This document shows, piece by piece, positions 1 through 9,000 of a stretch of DNA of 21,192 nucleotides. Made by a program: the position numbers and the translations under genes. Under the pieces are notes generated by a model. It had not been told where the DNA came from and did no database searches. It saw only the letters and a list, made by a program, of their open reading frames with translations. The stretch lies in the IMG/VR virus record IMGVR_UViG_3300030382_003778, positions 1 through 21,192 of that record; one strand, given 5' to 3'. The stretch is from a virus. Position 1 is the first letter of the stretch, and each line of letters opens with the position of its first letter.

Positions 1-1
1 T

Positions 2-124
2 AATTGGATTAAAGTACCAGAATCATGTGATGCTACAGCTGTTAAAGAGAACAGAGGTGACACATTTATTGTGATGCGTTATGATGATTGGTTAGATATG
101 TTAAATCTTATAGACAAAGAATAG
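2..124 (+). CDS. C-terminal fragment of an unidentified protein (5' end outside window)
   Basis: An open frame runs from the left edge to TAG at 122-124, giving a 40-residue C-terminus that ends MRYDDWLDMLNLIDKE. The start lies outside the window. The composition is protein-like and the stop is followed two bases later by the ATG of another plus-strand frame, as in an operon. The pattern 'KENRGDTFIVMRYDDWLDML' is the kind of ending seen in small phage nucleases and Holliday-junction-resolvase-like proteins (hydrophobic strand, then an acidic/aromatic helix), but no catalytic residues are in view. That identity is only a guess. If real, the gene belongs to a module transcribed towards the virion block. 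Confidence 0.5.
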   Translation, partial: NWIKVPESCDATAVKENRGDTFIVMRYDDWLDMLNLIDKE

Positions 125-126
125 TA

Positions 127-327
127 ATGTATGTAATTGGTAATACTATACTTGGAATCAAGTGTGGAAAAGATAAAACTGAATATGGAGAACATATATG
201 TTTTATAATATTTATGTTCCCACTTAAGATAATATTTTTAGTTGATAATGAATTTACCGATTTTAGAATAGAATTATTTAATAAAATAAGTTTTTCTATA
301 TCATTACAAATTAAGAAGTCTGACTAG
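127..327 (+). CDS. small hypothetical protein, 66 aa, convergent with the virion block
   Basis: I start this frame at the ATG at 127, two bases after the stop of the upstream partial gene. The frame extends further upstream to a TTG at 88, but that would overlap the upstream gene by 37 nt. The predicted protein begins MYVIGNTILGIKCGKDK and has a hydrophobic middle (FIIFMFPLKIIFLVDNEF), followed by a Phe/Ile-rich tail and a basic C-terminus. It could be a small membrane-associated or beta-rich protein. No family is recognised and no good Shine-Dalgarno is visible, so translation would rely on coupling. Its last 17 nt overlap the 3' end of the minus-strand 897-aa gene. An accidental ORF in AT-rich DNA cannot be excluded. 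Confidence 0.4.
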   Translation: MYVIGNTILGIKCGKDKTEYGEHICFIIFMFPLKIIFLVDNEFTDFRIELFNKISFSISLQIKKSD

Positions 328-3004
328 GTAGTTTGGCAAGGGAAGATAATACCTCTGAAGTAGTGTATTTGGATGTGCTTGGTTTACTTAAACCTATACG
401 CCTCCTAGCACTTTTTATCCAGCTTGATGGGTAAAGAGCTAAATAGTGCCTAAGTACATCCACTCCCCTTCCATCTCTTAATGCTGGTAATATCTTATTT
501 TTTAATCTTCCATATTCTGTACTCCACTGGTAATCAGTGTATCTAAGAACATCTTCTGTATTCTCAGCATAATTTACATTACCTAACATTACTCTTGTTA
601 AAGGATCATCCATATCAACAAGACCTTTGGCTATTGAGAAGTATTTGAGATGTCCTATTGTAGGTCCAGTGAATTCAGATAGTAAACCAAATGTAGCTGC
701 TTCTTTACTGTCATGTTCAAGCAGATCTTTTTCTATTCTTGCTATCCTATCTATAGTTTCATTTTCAAGTATATTATTGAAGTTAACATTAAGTAAGATT
801 GAGCTTAACTGTATTAATCCAAACATACCTGCATATCTTAGAAGGTATTGTAATTCAGGAGACCATTCAGCATTTCCTTTTTCAGAGAATGGATTTACCT
901 TTAGATTATATTGACCAGCTAGTATGGATTGCTTTGCTCCCTTTAACTCACTTATATGTGTTTCAAATAAACTTAAAGGATAATGAAGTAAATGAAATGC
1001 TATCTCGCTTATACCCCCACCTACAGATTTCTTGACTATATAAGATTCTCCTATCTCATCAACTATAATATCCTGGCTACCTCTTACATATTTATTTTTA
1101 GCAAATGGAGCATATTCGTATGCCCATCCATTAACCATCTTTAATGCAAAATTCTTAGCAAACCTAATAGATGCAGCATCTGGCTCACCTTTTTCATTCA
1201 TCATGCCAGAAGATCTTAGTTGATGTAATTTTAAGATAAACGATGTTCTGAACATCTTTTTTCTTTGATAATTTTCTGTTAGTCTATGAAAGAATAATAG
1301 CTTACTTAAACTTTTATCTTTCATATTCTCCATCATATCTCTTAATCTTACATCTTTATAATAGAATTGACCATCTTCATCATTAAACCTAAGTTCAGAA
1401 TCCTTATACTTATCTCTTCCAATAGTTCCTTCCATTATAATAGCGGAATCTCTTGGAGTGAACAGGAATCCTTCTTCCTTTTCTACTTTATCAGTAATAG
1501 TTTTTATAACTTCATCCTGATATAATCTATTAGCATTAAGAACATTACCAGCTCCGACCTTAGATAGATAATGACTAATACTTAAAAAGTTTTTCACACC
1601 ACCAGTTACATTTAATCCCATAGTTCTCGCTGTCTGAAATCCATTAATATTTCGTACCATATCATTAACCCATTCTGGTCTACGTCTGGCACCTTCAGTT
1701 GCAACAGCATATTCTTCTATGATAAAACTTCTCATCCCCTGTAAAAATGGAGTATCTCTTGTAGGAACATCCCTCATAGCTTCGAGATAAGCAGCTTGAA
1801 TGTGAATATTTTTATTAAACTGTATAGCATCTCTGGAATATTTCTCAATAACTACAAACGGATCTGTTTCCCACATGACATTGAGATTGCTTTGACTTGA
1901 TGCTTTAGTATTCTCAGGAATATTATTTAGATCTGAGAGTATCTTTTCAGTAACAGTAGTTAGATCACTTAGTTCCTGTATAAGCTTACCTGGATCATTT
2001 TCAGGCAAAATACTTTCAAGTCTTTGTCTGATCTGATGCATAGTTTCAAGAGTAACTTTAGGGAAATAATTACCTGCTTCAATACCCTTTCTTATTCTTT
2101 TACTAGCCGCATCAAGCAAATCAACTAATTGTAAATGTTTATTGTCAAATCTGGAAAACTTATGTATAACAATATCTTGTATTCTATCAAATGATTTAAT
2201 ATTAACATTTCCCATTTTATCCAGTAATTCATGAGTAGCTAAAACTGCTTCTGTGATTTGAGGATCATAATAAACAGTTTCTTCTTTTAGTGTAGATGGA
2301 TCTGTATGAACATATCCTTCAGCAATAGCTTTTCTTAATTCACTAGTTTCACCTTTCTTGCTTTTACTTCTTAATCTAATAAGCCGACTGTACTGATCTA
2401 ATAGTTTTCCCTCATCTTTATTTAGAAATTTTTTAACTTCATTATAAGCATCAACCTCAGCAACTTCATCTTTAGCATTAAATATATCATTCCTTTTTTT
2501 TCTAAATGTTTTATAACTTTTGTTGCCAAACAGTTTACTTCCCATACCTTTCTTAATATGAGCAGATAACATTATATCTCTTATTTCCTGAGTTGAAAAT
2601 TCAAGAAAACTTACTCTATTTCTTTCATAATTCTTCATATTCTCAAGTTTCATAAGAAATTTATTCGATGTAGGATCAAGTCTTGCTAATCCCCTAGGTG
2701 TAGCAAAAAGCCCAGCTATATTTCTAAACCTTCCATTCAGATCTCTATTATATGAATCCATAGCAACTTCAAGCCTGCTCACCTGTTTGTTTGTAAGAGT
2801 ATATTCTGGAACAAATGGCACTTCTAATATATCTTGAGCCCATGACTTTAAATTTCTCTTTGCTATCTCTTTATTAAAGATATCATTATCATTTGTAAAT
2901 CTTTTCCTAATATTTCGTTTATTGCTCCAACGAGAAAAAAGAAGATTTATTCTTTTGGTATTCATGTCTATCTGTGATGGACTAATACATGGTACTAATG
3001 ACAT
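311..3004 (-). CDS. 897-aa large virion/ejection-type protein, partner of the giant polymerase
   Basis: This is the last gene of the minus-strand block. Its ATG at 3004 overlaps the end of the giant gene by 10 nt and is preceded by GGAG at 3014-3017 (9-nt spacer), which fixes the start. The protein is largely alpha-helical, basic at the N-terminus (residues 15-60), with charged helices at 150-220. From about 310 it shows patterns I associate with helical parts of giant phage virion proteins: NYFPK (312-316), a TDPFVVIEKYSRDA helix (about 380-393) and TMGLNVTGGVKNF (461-473). A hydrophobic segment lies at about 718-740, followed by a TGP motif near 779. In some phages comparable regions seem to be fused to the giant polymerase; here the two are separate. 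No enzymatic motif was found. Probable role: internal virion protein ejected with or beside the giant protein. Confidence 0.75.
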   Translation of the reverse strand: MSLVPCISPSQIDMNTKRINLLFSRWSNKRNIRKRFTNDNDIFNKEIAKRNLKSWAQDILEVPFVPEYTLTNKQVSRLEVAMDSYNRDLNGRFRNIAGLFATPRGLARLDPTSNKFLMKLENMKNYERNRVSFLEFSTQEIRDIMLSAHIKKGMGSKLFGNKSYKTFRKKRNDIFNAKDEVAEVDAYNEVKKFLNKDEGKLLDQYSRLIRLRSKSKKGETSELRKAIAEGYVHTDPSTLKEETVYYDPQITEAVLATHELLDKMGNVNIKSFDRIQDIVIHKFSRFDNKHLQLVDLLDAASKRIRKGIEAGNYFPKVTLETMHQIRQRLESILPENDPGKLIQELSDLTTVTEKILSDLNNIPENTKASSQSNLNVMWETDPFVVIEKYSRDAIQFNKNIHIQAAYLEAMRDVPTRDTPFLQGMRSFIIEEYAVATEGARRRPEWVNDMVRNINGFQTARTMGLNVTGGVKNFLSISHYLSKVGAGNVLNANRLYQDEVIKTITDKVEKEEGFLFTPRDSAIIMEGTIGRDKYKDSELRFNDEDGQFYYKDVRLRDMMENMKDKSLSKLLFFHRLTENYQRKKMFRTSFILKLHQLRSSGMMNEKGEPDAASIRFAKNFALKMVNGWAYEYAPFAKNKYVRGSQDIIVDEIGESYIVKKSVGGGISEIAFHLLHYPLSLFETHISELKGAKQSILAGQYNLKVNPFSEKGNAEWSPELQYLLRYAGMFGLIQLSSILLNVNFNNILENETIDRIARIEKDLLEHDSKEAATFGLLSEFTGPTIGHLKYFSIAKGLVDMDDPLTRVMLGNVNYAENTEDVLRYTDYQWSTEYGRLKNKILPALRDGRGVDVLRHYLALYPSSWIKSARRRIGLSKPSTSKYTTSEVLSSLAKLPSQTS

Positions 3005-6000
3005 TTATCATTACTCCATATCTTTTTCATTTTAGGATCAATATCACCACCAAAATTATAGTAGCGTTGCATCTTACCATTACTATCTCTCATTTCTACA
3101 AAATCTCCTCTTCCAGTATAAAATTGTTTAGCCCAATGACTCAGCACTGGATTATGATACCAATCATCCATTAAGGATTGCTTTGTTGTACGGGTAAACT
3201 TATCCCATTCTTCACTGCCAGAAAGCTTCATGGAATTATATCCTTTAACTTTAAAGCTTATATTATCATTTGTATAATCATGAAATGTATTCATATCTTC
3301 AACAATTGATCTTATAATATCTTCAGAAGTTCTTTTACCATCACTGTAGTATTCTGCATTAGTATCTTGACTATCTACTCTCTTTTTAGAAAGCCATTTA
3401 AATATTGATTCAACAAGATGAACATTTGCTTTAAAGTAAGGTGCTTCCATTGATCCATCTTTCCAATATACATTCTGTTGTATCGTTGGTTGTATAAGAT
3501 ACTTAACAATTCCATCTATACCATGCATTTCTATGCTATCAAAAAATTCTTTATTATATAGTTTGTTATGATCTTTAAAAAACTTATCTATCATTGCATC
3601 GGTTTCAACTGAACTATGGTAATAGAAATCCTTCCTATATGCTGGGCTATCCTTAGAGCCATCTAGTGCCTTACTATAGCTTTCTCTTATATTATTCTTA
3701 AGATCTGAAACATCAATTATAAACTTATTAAATAAGAAAGGATTTTCCTGTGGATTGATAAAGAAATCTGCTTTTAGATCTCCCATAATAGTAGCTTTCT
3801 CAAAAGACTTATTCCATCTAGCCTCTGCATCGTCTACAGATTTATATTGTACAGGTTTTGTATCTATAACATATGTATATCCATTTCTAATTCTCTTTCT
3901 CTGACGTTCAATAACATATCCAATATACTCTATACCTGCAGAAGTTTTTCTCTTTCTAAGATTCTTTTCTGTTATTTTACCTGCTATTCTATATAAATTA
4001 CCACTCACAGGAAACTCTTTGTAACTCCAATTAATGTCTTCTTTAGGTTTTGACTGAAAAAATCTATTTAAATGTTTCTCTTTATCAAGTACAAAATCAT
4101 TTACCATCTGTCTATTCAATACATCAGTAACAACTTTCAATACACCTATTCTATCTTGAGCTCTTTCTATCTTATTCTGATCAGGAAAGCTCTCCTTACT
4201 AAGAAGTCTTAGATTTCTCAGTTCACTGGTATACTGGCTATCAGCTACAAACTTTAATATACCACGCATGTTAGCCTTATACATATTAACAGATACACCT
4301 CTTGGAATATCAACAATACTTTCATTCCACATCATCTCTTCAATTTGATCAGGTGTCCAATCTTTAAATGATAGCAGAGTATGTATTTTATTATACATTC
4401 CATTGAAAGATTCAGTTATAATATTTCTCTCACTGTTGCTATCACCTTTATTGACCCTGTCATAGAAGATTGGATTCTTAGATATCTCATCAAGTATATG
4501 TCCACTGACACTGGATTTTATTCCTTCAGTAGTACCATCCTTAAATGTAAACCTCTTCTTCATATGATGTACAGGTATCTCACCATTTCCAAGTAGTTCT
4601 ATTACACTATCAAGATTCCTGCTTTTTAAAACTTCAGGGAAAAAGTAATCACCAATGTTAGATATTATTTTATTATATTCATCATTCTCTCCCTTCTTTC
4701 TATGTCTTCTAGCCTGAGATAATAATCTTCTTATAAGAAATAAATTAGGATCATTATAGAAATCTATTATATCTCTACGAGCTCTACTAACCTCAGATGT
4801 TGTTGGCTGCCTTTTTCCACCTTCATCATATACATCATTATCCATTAGCCTAGCTTTAGAAAGTGTTCTATGCATAATAGAGAATAGACCTCTTTCAAAT
4901 TCAGTACCACCAAACTTCTGATCTGAAAAGAATGAACGTGATGTATGATGCTCACTCGCCTTACCATAACTACCTGTTTGTCCATACAAATAATAGTTTT
5001 CTATTGCAGACAGCTTTTCTGCCAATGATGGACTTCCTTTCCACAGATCAACAGCACCTTGATTTAACTCTCCAGTTCTTTGAAATACTTCCAATGCCTC
5101 AGTTAAAGCTATATCAGCATTTTTCTTAAGAAAATCATTATTAACAAATGACTTCTTATCTAACTGTAACCCAGAGTTTAGTATATAACTCAAAGTTCCC
5201 TTCCTTGATATAAGACTGGACACTATCCTTTTCTTTGTAACTACTTCATTAGCAATCCTATCAAAACCTATTGATTTTATGTCACTACCAGCTTTTCCAT
5301 CAGCTCCTATACCAAACATATTAACCTTATCATTCATAACTATATTTTCTAAAGGTTTATAATCAGTAATATCACCCATATCATTAATATAATCAATCTG
5401 CATTGACTTAGGCATCTTTAGATATTTATATATATGGTCTCCATCATAATCTCTTTGAAGAGTAACCCTGATATCAAATGTATTCAGAGTAGCAAGACCA
5501 TTCTGGCTTTCATCTAATATTTTTTCTATTCTTAACAAAGGCTGATCTTTTAATACTTTAGGGATAGCATTGATACTCATACCAAGCTGTATGTCATACT
5601 CTTTAGCAATATCAGCATATTTCTGTTCTAGTCCTATCTTCCCTGCTTTTTGAAACCACCTCTTACTACCTGGTAACTTAAATGCAGGATCTGATGATTT
5701 TAATAAATTAATAGCATCACCTACATTAGCATTTCTTACCTTTCCTTTTAATGTTTCATGTAGATGCTTGATAGTTCCTTTTACATCTTCAATATTACTA
5801 TCTTTAACATCTACTTTCTCTCCTGCATTTAATCCTTTGATATCTGAACCAGGAGCTTTCTTTTGAAAATTAAGTAGTGAACTATAATGAGATACATTTC
5901 CTTTTTTATCTACCCAATACACAATATCCAATCCAGTATCCTTATCCCTAGCTATGATAGGAATATCGTTTAAGACATCATTACCTAATACCTTTTTAGA

Positions 6001-9000
6001 TAACGCATGTGTAATAGATCCTCCTCCATGCTGATATACAACATCATAATTTGGGTGTGGAGTAAAAGGTGCTAATCCCGTTCCTTTAAAGGTAGCATAA
6101 ACAGGATCTCTTAATGTATTATCTACATCCACAGCACTAAACCCTTCTTCTCCAAATCTTGTAGGTCTCTTTGTAACTATCTTATAAAACTCACTCTGAA
6201 GTAATCTTAATACTGTTTTTTGTAAAAGTATATTAGACTCTCTACCACCATACTTAAGTAAGTCTTCTGTAAGAGTATAGTTATCAGTAGATAACTGCTG
6301 ACCCATCTCTTCCTGTCTTATCTTATATAATGCCCTAAGAAGCTCGCCATTGCCAAGATTCCTATGTTTATTTATATTAGCCATATCTTCTATTATCTTA
6401 TCAATTTGATATAGCTTAACTGCTTTCTTTGTATGCTGGATATTCTGAAAATCAAACATGGATGAAGAATAGTTTACTCCTACACCTTCATGAGAAGTAA
6501 ATGATATACCAAGATTTTCAAATGGAATTTCAATTATATTTCTATTCATGTCAATATTAAGAAGATCCTGTTCCCATCCTGTTGCTAAATCTCTAGCAGG
6601 ATCAATACGATATGGAATAACCTTATCAAGGTTAAGTGTTTTAGCTACTGTCTTTCCAACTAGCAAATCTACACCAAGCTGATCCAATATAGGAGTAATC
6701 TTTGGATCGGAAACTGTATATCCTTTACCAAGCATATCATTATGCATTATAGTAGTTTTTAATCCATTCCATGTCTGATCTGCTCCACCCTTCTTAGACT
6801 TAAGAGAAGCATGTAATCCAGTACTAGCTATTTTCCCTCCATCCATAAAGAATGAATCAAGACTTTTATATTTACCATCTGTTATTTCATTTATAAAATT
6901 AGAAGTTAACCTATCCTGCAGGGTTCCTGCTGGTGATACTCTATTAGTATATTTTTTAATAAGCATCTTTGCATTGTGGAAAAAGTGATTCTCCTTATCT
7001 ACATCTACCTCATCTTCTGCCACTGCTATCCTAAGACTACCTCTATTTAAAAGATCTGTATCATATGCCTTAACTATTGGATCTTGATTATATACAGAAG
7101 ACCATGTCAACGCTTCTCTTGATAACATTGAAGATGTTCCTCCATCTGCAAGATACCCTCTTTTAAAACTATTATATTCCTCTTTGCCTCCTCCAAAAGA
7201 CATCTCCTGTATCATTTTATTAAATTCAGGACTCATTGTTCTGTTATAATGAACAAACAACATCTTTAATCTTAACTTATCATTTGATATAGAAGTACTT
7301 TGTGAAAGATCACCAAATATCTTTTTAAGTGTTCTTAAACTTCTTGGAAGATTATTGTAGTCAGCCAGTTTCTGTTGATAAACTTGTGTAAAGTCATCAT
7401 TAAGTAGTTCAATATTTTCTTTTGTCTTAGGAAATAAAAATCTAAGATAAGGACTTAATCTCATATATACTTTATCAGTTTGTATAGGAGAATCAGGATC
7501 ATAATAAGCTATCTCTTTTAATTCTTCAGCAGAAACAATATTATTAGTTTCCCTAGCTCTTTCATAAAGATTTTCAAGCTTATCCATATCAATAGGTATA
7601 GCTCTGTCAAAGTATGACTGCATCTTTAACCATTCACCACCTACATCTGCAGTTTCATCTAAATTAACAATACGCCCACCTATCTTAGCAGTCCCAGTGA
7701 GAAGAAAATATGTATATTTTTTATCTGGATCACTTGTGTATTCTCTGTCCAATGTCATTATTGAAAGTGATTTACTTATAGGCTTTTCTGATATTCTTAA
7801 CTTCTCATGATCAAGTATAATAACTTTTTTCTTCTGCTCTGTACTAGAGAATATCTTTTGTATTATAGGCTCTGCCTGTGTCTTCTGAAACTTAAGATAC
7901 TCAGCAGCAGCTTTAGTTGGATCATCAGAATATTTAGTTTCTATATCAGCACCTATATATTCCTTAAATACACTTTCTAAAGCCTTTGCTGGATCTGCAG
8001 AAGCAACAGCATTATTCATATCTACAATAAATCTATCACTTGGCTTATTAACATCCTTACTGCTTTGTAAAGAAGGATACTCCATCATCAACTCTTGAAA
8101 GTTTAATGGCTTTTCATTTGGCAACTTATCCCTCTGCATATTATTTAGTATTTCAGAAGCTGTCTCATTAAAAGTTACCTGATGTTGATTAAACATTCCT
8201 GCAGTTCTGCTAACAGTCTTAAGCAAGGTTTCTATATCTCTCCAGTTACCCTCATTGTTGAACTCTTCTACAAGCTTTGATAATGGTACTTCTTTTTCTG
8301 TTAGTTTATCACCTGCTAATTCCTTTAATCCTGTAACTAATTGTTCATATATTTCTTTTGCTTGTGAAAATGAAAGATCAGGGTTTCTCCCTGTAAGATG
8401 ATTGTGAATCTTTATATTTTGCTCTTGTAAAGTATTCTTAAAAAAAGATACCTTATCAACTTCTTTCTGAATAATTGCATCAAAACCAGTTATAACCTCA
8501 CCATATGCTTCTTCACTATAAGTAGCTTTCTGAAGAGTATAGTCACCTATACCCCCTTCCATAGTATCAATTAATCTTTCAAGTTCTACATCAGATGAAT
8601 CAGAAAGCATATTTTTATCTTTCAAATCTTTGTGAAGTATCTTTGTTTCAATTAATAAATCTTTAAGAGTATCAGGATCTAAATCTTTTGCTCTATCAGG
8701 ATCTTTTATTATATCTCCAATCTTAGATATTTTATCTTTTATAGATGTCAAACTGTTCTCTACAAAGCTTGGTTTCTGTAGGTTGTCTAATATATTTGGA
8801 AGATCAGTCAGGAACTCTTCAATTCTACTATTACTATGATGATCAACAAATTCTACCCACCTCTCTAATGGTGTATCTATTCCTACAAGCTTACCTCGTA
8901 TAACCATGCCTGGCTTAAACATGCTCTCGAATCTTCCAATAGATTCTTTTATACTTTTACCTACAGATGCTTCCATTCCTGTAGCGACTATATAGTTATC

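Noticed and set aside
627-914. 95-codon plus-strand frame within the 897-aa gene
   Set aside because: Antisense shadow with a hydrophobic, Ser-rich composition. It conflicts with the continuous 897-codon gene.
2995-3004. Assembly frameshift splitting one 3870-residue protein
   Set aside because: The downstream gene has its own ATG and a well-spaced GGAG, and the overlap is typical of neighbouring phage genes, so separate genes are more likely.
6628-6690. LGVDLLVGKT in the giant protein as a Walker A ATP-binding loop
   Set aside because: The spacing is five residues between the first Gly and GK instead of four, and no Walker B partner was seen. It fits the barrel-lysine reading better.
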